From assembly GCA_002383485.1 (NCBI GenBank), contig DFYY01000053.1, positions 149,977 through 174,128 on the forward strand: 24,152 bases of DNA, in the 5' to 3' direction. The position numbers and the translations under genes were made by a program. Below are positions 1 through 7,165 of this stretch, piece after piece. Position 1 is the first letter of the stretch. The number at the start of each line of letters is the position of its first letter. The notes beneath the pieces are model-generated. The model ran no database searches. It was given only the letters and a program-made list of their open reading frames with translations, and was not told where the DNA came from. This DNA comes from Bacteroidales bacterium UBA4070 (lineage in GTDB: Bacteria; Bacteroidota; Bacteroidia; Bacteroidales; VadinHA17).

Positions 1-237
1 GACAAAGCCGGGAAAAGTGACGAACTGCATGACACCCTCAACTACCAGACGGCATATCTGATTGTAAAGCGGGAGATGGAAAAGACATCAAACCTGCTGG
101 AACATATTGCCACACGTATTCTGAATGCGCTTTACAATGAGATGACCGGTATCCGCAAAGCCACGGTCAGGGTTGCTAAGCTCAATCCCGTCATGGGTGG
201 CAGGATCGGCCGCGTAAGCGTGGAGGTCACAAGGTAA
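1..237 (+). CDS. folB: Dihydroneopterin aldolase, 3' end only
   Basis: The first 78 codons in frame 1 are open and end in TAA at 235-237; the 5' end lies outside the window. The translation fits the C-terminal two thirds of FolB, which converts dihydroneopterin to 6-hydroxymethyl-dihydropterin and glycolaldehyde in cytoplasmic folate synthesis. Visible landmarks are DTLNYQTAYLIVKREM near the start, NLLEHIATRI with the family's conserved Glu, and VRVAKLNPVMGG near the end, where the lysine before the Asn-Pro matches the conserved active-site lysine. FolB is normally about 120 residues, so roughly 40 are missing upstream. No terminator was found before the next gene, but a -7 promoter box lies between them. 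The family call is confident; the exact start cannot be seen. Confidence 0.85.
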   Translation, partial: DKAGKSDELHDTLNYQTAYLIVKREMEKTSNLLEHIATRILNALYNEMTGIRKATVRVAKLNPVMGGRIGRVSVEVTR

Positions 238-304
238 GACATCATCCGGTTTCGAAAACAGGGCGAAAAAGTTTCACATCTGCATTTCGTGCTTCAATTC
301 CGTA

Positions 305-312
305 TACTTTTG
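305..312 (+). promoter_or_regulatory. Probable -7 promoter box of glnS
   Basis: TACTTTTG matches the Bacteroidetes -7 consensus TAnnTTTG. It lies 22 nt before the glnS ATG, so transcription would start close to the gene with a leader of about 15 nt. No good -33 TTTG is present at 19-21 nt spacing, so the call rests on the -7 box and its position. Confidence 0.5.
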
Positions 313-334
313 TACGGTCAATTCAACATATCAA

Positions 335-2026
335 ATGAAAGAGTCTGAAGAGATAATCAAACCCGAATCACAGCACTTCATAGAGCAGGCCATTGAGAAG
401 GATCTTGCCGGGGGAAAGAACGGCGGCCGAATTCATACCCGCTTCCCGCCAGAACCGAACGGCTACCTGCACATTGGGCATGCAAAGGCTATATGCCTCG
501 ATTTCGGTATGGCAGAAAAATACGGCGGAAAGTGCAATCTCAGGTTTGATGACACCAATCCGACGAAGGAGGATGTAGAATATGTTGACTCGATCAAGGA
601 AGACATTCAGTGGCTGGGATTCACCTGGGAAGACCGTGAATTCTATGCTTCGGATTATTTCGGAAAGCTGTGGGAATTTGCCGTGTCGCTCATAAAGCGT
701 GGCCTGGCATATGTTGATGACCAGAGCGCAGAGGCGATCTCTGAACAGAAGGGCACTACCACACAGCCCGGCACTGAGAGCCTCTACCGGAGCCGTAGTA
801 TTGAGGAAAACCTGGACCTGTTTTACCGTATGAACGAAGGTGAATTCGAGGAGGGCAGCCGCGTACTCAGAGCCCGTATTGACATGGCCTCCCCGAACAT
901 GCACATGCGTGATCCCATTATCTACCGCATACTCAAGACCCCTCATCACCGAACCGGTACAACATGGAAGGTCTATCCCATGTACGACTTCGCCCACGGG
1001 CAGAGTGATTACTTCGAGGGGATAACCCACTCGCTCTGCACTCTCGAGTTCGAGGTGCACAGGCCACTGTACGACTGGTTCATCGATCAGCTTAAGAACG
1101 ATGAGTACCGTCCGCGGCAGATTGAATTCAACCGTCTTAACCTCACATATACGGTTATGAGCAAGCGCAAGCTGCTCGAACTGGTCAGGGACGGCATGGT
1201 CAGCGGTTGGGATGATCCGCGTATGCCTACACTCTGCGGGCTTCGGAGGCGCGGTTATACCCCGGAATCAATAAGGCGTTTTGTGGATCTCATTGGTTAC
1301 ACCAAGGTCGAAGCAATAAATGATGTCTCCCTCCTCGAATATGCAATCAGGGAAGACCTGAATAAGAGGGCGCCACGGGTTTTCGGTGTGCTCAATCCGC
1401 TGAAGGTAATAATCACCAACTACCCTGAAGGTGCAACCGAGAATATGGAGATACTCAACAATCCCGAGGATGAAACGCAGGGGACACGCCTTGTACCGTT
1501 CAGCAGGGAGATTTATATTGAAAAGGAGGACTTCATGGAGAATCCTCCTCACAAGTTCTTCCGTCTTGCCCCGGGTCAGGAGGTTCGTCTCAAAGGAGCA
1601 TATATAATCAAATGTACGGGTCTGAAGAAGAACGATGCAGGTGAGATTGTGGAGGTGAAGTGCACCTATGATCAGGCAACCCGCAGCGGAGGACCGGATT
1701 CGAACCGTAAGGTCAAGGGTACACTTCACTGGGTATCGGCAGAGCATGCTCTTGATGCCGAGGTAAGACTGTACGACAGGCTCTTCAGCGATGAAGATCC
1801 GTCGGGCCACAAGGATGTTGATCCCAGGGAATTTCTTAATCCCGGCTCGCTTACAATACTTAAGGGATGCAAGGTTGAACCCTCACTTGCAGAGGCCCGG
1901 CCGATGAATAAATTCCAGTTCCAGAGGATAGGGTATTTCTGTGTCGATTATGATTCGGCTGAGGGCAAGCTTGTATTCAATCGCACAGTCGGACTCAAGG
2001 ATACCTGGGCTAAGCAAAACAGGTAG
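335..2026 (+). CDS. glnS: Glutaminyl-tRNA synthetase
   Basis: 563-residue class I aminoacyl-tRNA synthetase that charges tRNA-Gln in the cytoplasm. The ATP-binding HIGH motif is at residues 46-49 inside FPPEPNGYLHIGHAKA, and the second signature reads VMSKRK at 274-279. That form, together with the PPEPNG lead-in, is typical of GlnRS rather than GluRS. The C-terminal half (about 340-560) matches the GlnRS anticodon-binding beta-barrels, and length is normal for bacterial GlnRS. Having a true GlnRS implies direct glutaminylation instead of the Glu-tRNA amidotransferase route for this tRNA. The gene for tRNA-Gln(CUG) lies 111 bp downstream. The ATG at 335 suits the promoter box and the family N terminus. 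No anomalies. Confidence 0.97.
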   Translation: MKESEEIIKPESQHFIEQAIEKDLAGGKNGGRIHTRFPPEPNGYLHIGHAKAICLDFGMAEKYGGKCNLRFDDTNPTKEDVEYVDSIKEDIQWLGFTWEDREFYASDYFGKLWEFAVSLIKRGLAYVDDQSAEAISEQKGTTTQPGTESLYRSRSIEENLDLFYRMNEGEFEEGSRVLRARIDMASPNMHMRDPIIYRILKTPHHRTGTTWKVYPMYDFAHGQSDYFEGITHSLCTLEFEVHRPLYDWFIDQLKNDEYRPRQIEFNRLNLTYTVMSKRKLLELVRDGMVSGWDDPRMPTLCGLRRRGYTPESIRRFVDLIGYTKVEAINDVSLLEYAIREDLNKRAPRVFGVLNPLKVIITNYPEGATENMEILNNPEDETQGTRLVPFSREIYIEKEDFMENPPHKFFRLAPGQEVRLKGAYIIKCTGLKKNDAGEIVEVKCTYDQATRSGGPDSNRKVKGTLHWVSAEHALDAEVRLYDRLFSDEDPSGHKDVDPREFLNPGSLTILKGCKVEPSLAEARPMNKFQFQRIGYFCVDYDSAEGKLVFNRTVGLKDTWAKQNR

Positions 2027-2090
2027 AAAGGACCTCAGACCGCCTGACTTCAGACTTTCAGACAAAACAGAAGGCTTAAAAAATCTGAAG

Positions 2091-2123
2091 TTTCAATAAT
2101 AAGCTGGAAATTTTATATATTTG
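2091..2123 (+). promoter_or_regulatory. Promoter of tRNA-Gln
   Basis: TTTC at 2091-2094 (-33 like) and a perfect TATATTTG -7 box at 2116-2123 are 21 nt apart. The predicted start, about 7 nt downstream of the box, falls just before the mature tRNA at 2138. This suggests the tRNA is transcribed on its own and not only by read-through from glnS. Confidence 0.6.
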
Positions 2124-2137
2124 CAGCCTCAAATAAC

Positions 2138-2210
2138 TGTCCCGTGGTGTAATTGGCAACACGTCTGATTCTGGATCAGAAGAGTTCAGGTTCGAGACCT
2201 GACGGGACAA
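2138..2210 (+). tRNA. tRNA-Gln, anticodon CUG
   Basis: All four arms fold without mismatch. The acceptor TGTCCCG (2138-2144) pairs with CGGGACA (2203-2209). The D stem is GTGT/ACAC with loop AATTGGCA. The anticodon stem is TCTGA/TCAGA with loop TTCTGGA, giving CTG at 2171-2173. The T stem TCAGG/CCTGA carries loop TTCGAGA. The first pair is U1-A72, a known GlnRS identity feature. The 3' CCA is not encoded (CAA follows the discriminator base A2210), so CCA must be added afterwards. It reads CAG codons. It lies just downstream of glnS, the gene for the enzyme that charges it. Confidence 0.96.
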
Positions 2211-2215
2211 CAACC

Positions 2216-2243
2216 GCCGGCCCAAGTGGCCGGCTTTTCTTTT
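2216..2243 (+). terminator. Rho-independent terminator after tRNA-Gln
   Basis: Perfect 7-bp stem GCCGGCC (2216-2222) / GGCCGGC (2228-2234), loop CAAGT, followed by TTTTCTTTT. It starts 6 nt after the tRNA and is one of the clearest terminators in the window. Confidence 0.9.
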
Positions 2244-2325
2244 CAATAAGACCGTGTTTATCCTGAGATCCTGTTTTTTTCCTGAGAGCATGCTTCTTCC
2301 CAGAGATCCGGCTTCTTAAAATGCC

Positions 2326-3039
2326 TCACCTCTTCAATTCCTCAAATCCCCTCCCGTAAACGCCCATGACATTTGCAACAGTGATGAAGGCCTTGTCATC
2401 AACGTGTTTTATGATGCGGTATAAGTCGCTTGCCTCATTCTTTCTCATAAAAATAAAAAAATAAATCTGGATGCTAATCTAAAGGTAGACCATCGTTTCC
2501 ACCCTCTGTGCCGGCTCAAGGTCTGTGAGTATCAGGTATGAGGAACCTATAATGATAACATCGCAGTATAAAATTACCCGCCCAAGGCTGATATTGCGGT
2601 ATTTGGTCACTATCATAGCTATGATGTCCGTACCGCCGGTGCTGCCTCCCTGGGTAAAGATGATCGCCAGCCCCACTCCGCAGAGTCCTCCTCCTATGAG
2701 GGCTGACATGAACTTCTCCTGGACAACGGCATCAGGGATAAGCGGCTGCAGCAAAGACAGCATCGCCGCTCCAAGCAAAATCCCGTAGATTGATTTGATT
2801 CCGAAGCCCGCCCCCAGTATTTTCAGGCCTATAATTATCAGCACAACGTTTATTGCGAAGTAGGTGTAACCCATCGGTATGCCGGTGGCGTAAAAGATGA
2901 TTGCTGCAAGCCCCGAAACGCCACTGCCCGAGATCTGGTGGGGAAACAGAAAGGCTGTCCATGCCACCGCGAATATCAGCAGGCCCAGGGCCATCAGGCC
3001 ATAGGTCCTGACATTGTCCATTATTGTACGCATTGCCAT
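2326..3039 (-). pseudogene. YitT-family membrane protein, disrupted
   Basis: From ATG 3039 an open frame of 186 codons encodes several hydrophobic segments of a YitT-type protein (for example MALGLLIFAVAWTAFLFP and FTQGGSTGGTDIIAMIV) and stops at TAG 2479-2481. The same frame then continues to TGA 2326-2328 and encodes RKNEASDLYRIIKHVDD and AFITVANVMGVYGRGFEELK. These match the very end of the DUF2179 domain that closes full YitT proteins. Family members are about 280-300 residues; here the pieces total about 236, so roughly the last membrane helix and the first half of DUF2179 are missing at the junction. An internal deletion plus the amber stop is the simplest reading. A short functional protein of 186 residues is possible but less likely. 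A promoter is still recognisable upstream. Substrate and role of YitT proteins are not established. Confidence 0.75.
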
Positions 3040-3061
3040 TTGTGCCGTCTGTTAAACCGCG

Positions 3062-3092
3062 CAAAGGTAGATCGCAGAATTATATTTTGTAA
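3062..3092 (-). promoter_or_regulatory. Promoter of the yitT-like gene
   Basis: On the minus strand TACCTTTG (3069-3062) matches TAnnTTTG, and TTAC at 3092-3089 sits 19 nt upstream as a weak -33. The predicted start near 3055 gives a leader of about 16 nt to the ATG at 3039. Confidence 0.5.
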
Positions 3093-3124
3093 GGCTTCTG
3101 TCTCAATTTCTCATACTAATGACC

Positions 3125-3132
3125 TAATTTTG
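3125..3132 (+). promoter_or_regulatory. Probable -7 box of the DUF2264 gene
   Basis: TAATTTTG fits TAnnTTTG exactly and lies 32 nt before the ATG at 3165. The -33 region is poor. This promoter is divergent from that of the yitT-like gene. Confidence 0.45.
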
Positions 3133-3164
3133 ACGCTGATTTCTTATACTCGACCAAGTAAGCA

Positions 3165-5219
3165 ATGAAGAAAAAATTCGAGGTTGAAAATCCCGACCTC
3201 TCACTGAGTCCCTTTACGGGGATGACGAAGAGGCATTATATCGAACTGGCAAAGTACCTCCTGGAGAGGGCTTTCACCCATGTCAGCTCTATCAATGATC
3301 CGCTGACCTTCCCTATCGTTCCGGGGAAGAGTTACCCACAGGAAGGCTCGCCCGACTGGCGGTTCAGGTCGCTCGAGTTCGAGGCGCTGGAGAGAACCTT
3401 CACCCTTGCCGGGCCGCTCATCCATGTAGACCCTGACACGGAGATAAAAGGCATAAGGCTTCGCGATTACTACAGGCTCCATCTCTATAACGCTCTTACA
3501 CCGGGGCACGCCAACTCCCTCCCGTTACCGGAAGATCTCCCTGACTCAACCTACCAGTTTACATGCGAGTTCGGGGGTCTCTTCAAGACGCTCCTGCTGA
3601 TGCCTGACACCCTGTGGTCAGCATATTCACAAAAGGAGAAGGACGAAATGGCTGTTGCCATATCCAAATGGGGCCACCACCGCACAACACAGAACAACTG
3701 GCGTATCTTCAACATAGTGACCCTCTCCTTCCTGAAGAAACATGGTTACGAAATTGACGATGAAGCGCTGAAGAGCCATCTCCTGTGGGTAGCCTCCTAC
3801 CATTCAGGCAACGGCTGGTACCTGGAGCAGACTTACAACTACTATTCAATAAGCCTCTTCATTGTCTACACCACAATATGGTGCAGGGCATTCGGTGATG
3901 AGTACTACCCTGAGATTGCGGCCGTCATCGAGCGTTCCGCGCAGAAGCTGATGGAGTCAATAACCTCATTCTTCGGCCGTGACGGATATGTCAACATGTG
4001 GTCAAGGAGCATCTGTTACCGTACATGGGTCTCCGGTGCCTTCCCGGTCGCCTTCATGCTGAAGGATAAAGAGCTGATCGATCCCGGTTTTGCGCGCAGG
4101 CTCTGCTCGGGTTCGCTGCTGCAGTTCACCACCCGGGAGGACTTCTATTACAATGAGATCCCCAGCCTCGGCTTCTACGGCCGCAGGGAGTATATGATCC
4201 AGAACTACAGCTGCCCCGCCAGCCCCTTCATAATGTTTCTTCCTTTCATCTGCCTCGCCCTGCCGGACGAGTCTCCGTTCTGGACGGCACGTGAGAATGA
4301 GGGTTTCTGGCCGGAACTGAAAGAGCAAACACAGATAACAGTTCTTGAGAATCCCGGACTGGTGCTGGCCAATCATGGCATGACCGGCACATCCGAAATC
4401 ATCCCGGGAAAGGTCTTTTACGATGATCCCAACTACTCAAAGCTGGTTTATAACACACATTTTCCCTGGGAGGATCATGATACCCGGGGAGGCACCTCCA
4501 TGGAGTACAGCTTCAGGAGCCTTGACCCCAGGGACGTCAGAGGCGATGATATTAATTTCTACCTCACCGGGGCCACCCTGGGCAACACCACTGACAGGAG
4601 CCGGTTCTTCTCAACATCCCAAAGTATGGTCTTCAACGGTGTGCATGAAGGTGTGTTGTACCGGCAGGCGCTGATGAGAAGGCCGCCCAACAACGGGGTG
4701 GGCTATATAATCGACCTGGCTGATATCATCATTCCGGGAGGAGTGATACGGGTTGACCGGAGCCGGATGGCGTTCGAGCATGAGCTGACACTGGGTCACT
4801 TCGGTCTGCCACACATTGATGGCAAACCCGCTGAGGTACACAGCTTCGTAGAAGAGGGCAGGAAAGTGATTACCGCCTCAATAAAGGGGAGGCGGTTAGC
4901 CCTGATAACATATTCGGGGTGGGACAGTGTTGATACACTGACACATACAAACCATAATGCCGAGACTGATGAAAGTACGGTGATTTTCGCAACCAGGAAA
5001 CGTACTGCCAGAAATCCGCCCATGGAACTCATGATCTCCGTGCTTCTCCACCGGACTGACGACTGTGAATGGAGCCCTGAAGAGCTTGACCCGATAAAGG
5101 AGATCAGGATAATGGATGTGACTCCTCTCTTCTCTCCGCTTGGTGCAGAAGTTACCCTGAGGGACGGCACTCTCTACAAAATCTACTTCGAGGAGATTGA
5201 CGGCAACCGCCGTACATGA
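3165..5219 (+). CDS. DUF2264 domain-containing protein
   Basis: 684 residues with no signal peptide or membrane segment. The first 400 residues or so fit the DUF2264 family (PF10022), mostly helical and rich in aromatic residues. Landmarks are NNWRIFNIVTLSFLKKHGYE near 180, SGNGWYLEQTYNYYSISLF near 215 and RSICYRTWVSGAFPVAF near 285. The rest is more beta-rich, consistent with the C-terminal domain seen in long members. DUF2264 proteins resemble (alpha/alpha)-barrel carbohydrate-active enzymes and often occur near polysaccharide-degradation genes, but no activity can be assigned here and no polysaccharide utilization genes are adjacent. The ATG at 3165 is 32 nt after a good -7 box. The last codons lie in a 21-bp sequence that recurs 57 bp downstream. 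Confidence 0.85.
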   Translation: MKKKFEVENPDLSLSPFTGMTKRHYIELAKYLLERAFTHVSSINDPLTFPIVPGKSYPQEGSPDWRFRSLEFEALERTFTLAGPLIHVDPDTEIKGIRLRDYYRLHLYNALTPGHANSLPLPEDLPDSTYQFTCEFGGLFKTLLLMPDTLWSAYSQKEKDEMAVAISKWGHHRTTQNNWRIFNIVTLSFLKKHGYEIDDEALKSHLLWVASYHSGNGWYLEQTYNYYSISLFIVYTTIWCRAFGDEYYPEIAAVIERSAQKLMESITSFFGRDGYVNMWSRSICYRTWVSGAFPVAFMLKDKELIDPGFARRLCSGSLLQFTTREDFYYNEIPSLGFYGRREYMIQNYSCPASPFIMFLPFICLALPDESPFWTARENEGFWPELKEQTQITVLENPGLVLANHGMTGTSEIIPGKVFYDDPNYSKLVYNTHFPWEDHDTRGGTSMEYSFRSLDPRDVRGDDINFYLTGATLGNTTDRSRFFSTSQSMVFNGVHEGVLYRQALMRRPPNNGVGYIIDLADIIIPGGVIRVDRSRMAFEHELTLGHFGLPHIDGKPAEVHSFVEEGRKVITASIKGRRLALITYSGWDSVDTLTHTNHNAETDESTVIFATRKRTARNPPMELMISVLLHRTDDCEWSPEELDPIKEIRIMDVTPLFSPLGAEVTLRDGTLYKIYFEEIDGNRRT

Positions 5220-5277
5220 GATGCGGCCCCGGCAGTGCCTCTCCTGAGAACCCGGAACGGCAACCGCCGTACATGAG
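5200..5277 (+). repeat. 21-bp direct repeat spanning a stop codon
   Basis: The 21 bases at 5200-5220, covering the last codons and TGA stop of the DUF2264 gene, recur exactly at 5257-5277. The offset is 57 bp, which is 19 codons. Each copy contains a small hairpin, ACGGC-AACC-GCCGT. The 18 codons between the two TGAs are open, so read-through would end in the same residues GNRRT. Confidence 0.9.
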
Positions 5278-5345
5278 GATCTGCGCTGGCAAACAGGTTG
5301 CGAAGATAAGGGCATACAGCGCCCTGAAATCCTTCTCCCCGTCCC

Positions 5346-6299
5346 TCATCTGAACAGGTTCAGGCTGAGAAGTATCAGCGGGAGCGTTATAATGCTGAAA
5401 ATGGTTGATATGAAGACGTTTGCCGTAGCCGTGCCGTCATCCTCGCCAAGAATGTTAACCATGATTACAACATTGACCATGCATGGCATAGCTGCCTGCA
5501 TCAGCATCACTGATACAACCTCCTTGCGGAGCACTCCGGGAAAAAGCATATTGAACAATATGAAAAGCCCGAGCAGCAGCAGCGGCACCAGAAGCAGCCT
5601 GTTGAACGAGAGAAGGTAGGCATTCCTGTTTCTGATCATCTTCTTGCCGTCGGCAAACCATATTACGGAGGCAATGAATATCATCGAGAGCCATGTGTTG
5701 GTCTTGCCCAGCGCCCCTACGGAATCAAGTACAAACTGCGGCAGCCTGACTGAGAAAAGGAACAGGACAAATCCGGTAAGTATAGCTATTGTATTGATAT
5801 TAAAGATTCTTTGCAGGCCGTCCTTAATACTGAATGACTTCCCGGGTGTGATTATGGAAACACCCAGGGTCCACATCAGGATATTGGAAACCAGGACAAA
5901 CAGGCTGCCGTAGAGCAGTCCTTCCTGCCCGAACTGGGCCGAGATAACCGGCAATCCGAGGTAGATTATGTTACCCAGCATGCTGTGCAGGCGGAATATT
6001 GATGCATGGCCTCCTTCAATCCTGAAGATGCGGGTTGTAAGCCATCCGGCGAAGAGCATAAAGAGCATTGTCAGTGCCGCAAGAAGCAGTGTCTGCAGGC
6101 TGTTCGCCAGGAGCCTGGGGGTGACCTCTATTGCGCTGAAACTTGTGAGCAGCATAGAGGGAAGAGTCACGTAGAAAATCAGCTTTGCAAGGAAATCCTT
6201 GGTGCCGGCGGTAATCACCTTGGCGCGGCAGGCAAGAAGGCCTATCACAACTACCGTTGCCAGGATGCCGATCTGCCGCAATATCAGGAGTGAAGTCAT
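5346..6299 (-). CDS. AEC-family permease (auxin efflux carrier family)
   Basis: 317-residue integral membrane protein of the Mem_trans/AEC family (PF03547), a secondary transporter fold with two five-helix halves. Typical stretches are LLILRQIGILATVVVIGLLA at the N terminus, FYVTLPSMLLTSFSAIE with the conserved proline, LGLPVISAQFGQEGL in helix 4-5, and MLMQAAMPCMVNVVIM with NILGEDDGTATANVFISTI near the end. Bacterial relatives export or import small organic acids; the substrate here is unknown. An open frame runs further upstream to 6470, but the ATG at 6299 is chosen because the TAnnTTTG promoter at 6358-6351 lies between, and because the family begins right before this first helix. The DUF2264 gene ends convergently 126 bp away. 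Confidence 0.88.
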   Translation of the reverse strand: MTSLLILRQIGILATVVVIGLLACRAKVITAGTKDFLAKLIFYVTLPSMLLTSFSAIEVTPRLLANSLQTLLLAALTMLFMLFAGWLTTRIFRIEGGHASIFRLHSMLGNIIYLGLPVISAQFGQEGLLYGSLFVLVSNILMWTLGVSIITPGKSFSIKDGLQRIFNINTIAILTGFVLFLFSVRLPQFVLDSVGALGKTNTWLSMIFIASVIWFADGKKMIRNRNAYLLSFNRLLLVPLLLLGLFILFNMLFPGVLRKEVVSVMLMQAAMPCMVNVVIMVNILGEDDGTATANVFISTIFSIITLPLILLSLNLFR

Positions 6300-6350
6300 G
6301 GACAGGATGTGAGTGGTTAAGGTTTCATAAGGCTCCGGGAAGAGACCCTG

Positions 6351-6383
6351 CAAAGATAACGCGCAAAAAGCGAAACGAAGAAA
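6351..6383 (-). promoter_or_regulatory. Promoter of the AEC permease gene
   Basis: On the minus strand TATCTTTG (6358-6351) is preceded 21 nt upstream by TTTC (6383-6380). The predicted leader is about 45 nt to the ATG at 6299. Its location rules against the farther upstream start at 6470. Confidence 0.55.
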
Positions 6384-6394
6384 CCCGGAAAAAC

Positions 6395-6424
6395 TTTCTC
6401 CATGAAATAGTTTTGTTAAATTTG
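6395..6424 (+). promoter_or_regulatory. Promoter of the two-component operon
   Basis: TAAATTTG at 6417-6424 matches TAnnTTTG, with TTTC at 6395-6398 as a weak -33 (18 nt spacing). It lies 63 nt upstream of the response regulator ATG and diverges from the permease promoter. Confidence 0.5.
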
Positions 6425-6487
6425 AGCGGCAACCTTTCCGGGCCATAAACAGGACCCTGAAAAACAGCAAAATTTTCCCATTGTCCC

Positions 6488-7165
6488 ATGAAGATACTCA
6501 TCATTGAAGACGAACCCAGGGTGGCCTCTTTTATCAAGAAAGGGCTGGAGGAAAAGGAGTATGAAACCATGGTGGCGTATGACGGACTCACCGGTGAACA
6601 GGCAGCCTTGCTCGAAGCGATAGACCTTGTTATCCTCGACCTTATCCTTCCCGGTAAAGGGGGAATTGATGTCTGCCGTGCAGTTAAGGAGAAGAAGCCA
6701 GACCTTCCTATACTCATGCTGACGGCCATGAGTACAACCGTTGACAAAGTCAAGGGCTTCGATGCCGGTGCTGATGACTACCTCGTCAAACCCTTTGACT
6801 TTCCCGAATTGCTGGCCCGCATCAAATCGCTCCTCAAGAGACGGATCACCTCCAGGCAACAGCCCGAATCGCTTCGCGTAGCCAACCTTGAATTGGATAT
6901 GAGAAGAAAGGTCGCAATCCGTGGCGGCCATACCATAGAGCTTACTGCCAAGGAGTTCACTTTGCTGGAATATTTTATGCGCAACAGCGGGCGGGTACTG
7001 TCCCGGTCAGACATATCCGAACAGGTCTGGGATATCACCTATGACACCGGGACGAACATCGTGGAGGTATATGTCAACATCCTCAGAAAAAAGATTGACA
7101 GGGACTTCGAGCCGAAGCTCATACATACGAGAATTGGATTAGGATATATTTTCACTGATTCCTGA
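6488..7165 (+). CDS. OmpR/PhoB-type response regulator
   Basis: 225 residues. The receiver domain spans about 1-118: the acidic pocket is in MKILIIEDEP, the phospho-acceptor is Asp51 in LVILDLILPGKGG, the switch Thr is at 79 (LMLTA) and the conserved Lys is at 101 (DDYLVKPFDFPELLARI). A winged-helix DNA-binding domain follows from about 125, with ELTAKEFTLLEYFMRNSGRV and the wing region NIVEVYVNILRKKID. It is a cytoplasmic transcription factor controlled by the kinase encoded next; its ATG is preceded by a -7 box. The stop TGA abuts the ATG of the kinase, so the two are translationally coupled. Overall order and spacing resemble CusR/CopR-like systems, but sequence alone does not fix the stimulus. 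Confidence 0.95.
   Translation: MKILIIEDEPRVASFIKKGLEEKEYETMVAYDGLTGEQAALLEAIDLVILDLILPGKGGIDVCRAVKEKKPDLPILMLTAMSTTVDKVKGFDAGADDYLVKPFDFPELLARIKSLLKRRITSRQQPESLRVANLELDMRRKVAIRGGHTIELTAKEFTLLEYFMRNSGRVLSRSDISEQVWDITYDTGTNIVEVYVNILRKKIDRDFEPKLIHTRIGLGYIFTDS

Noticed and set aside
368..1060. Long open frame on the minus strand inside glnS (230 codons)
   Set aside because: It lies entirely opposite a well-supported gene; its translation shows no recognisable domain and it has no promoter box.
2047..2091. Terminator after glnS (ACTTCAGA / TCTGAAGT, 8 bp)
   Set aside because: The loop is about 29 nt and no proper T run follows; it also overlaps the tRNA promoter.
2138..2243. tRNA-Gln as an integration site of a mobile island
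   Set aside because: No integrase and no repeated copy of the tRNA 3' end was seen nearby.
2479..2481. Amber stop read as pyrrolysine or suppressed in the YitT gene
   Set aside because: Expected residues are also missing at the junction, which read-through cannot explain; no pyrrolysine genes are seen.
5217..5219. Selenocysteine or read-through at the DUF2264 stop
   Set aside because: No selenocysteine insertion-like element was recognised, and the open stretch after the stop is only 18 codons arising beside a duplication.
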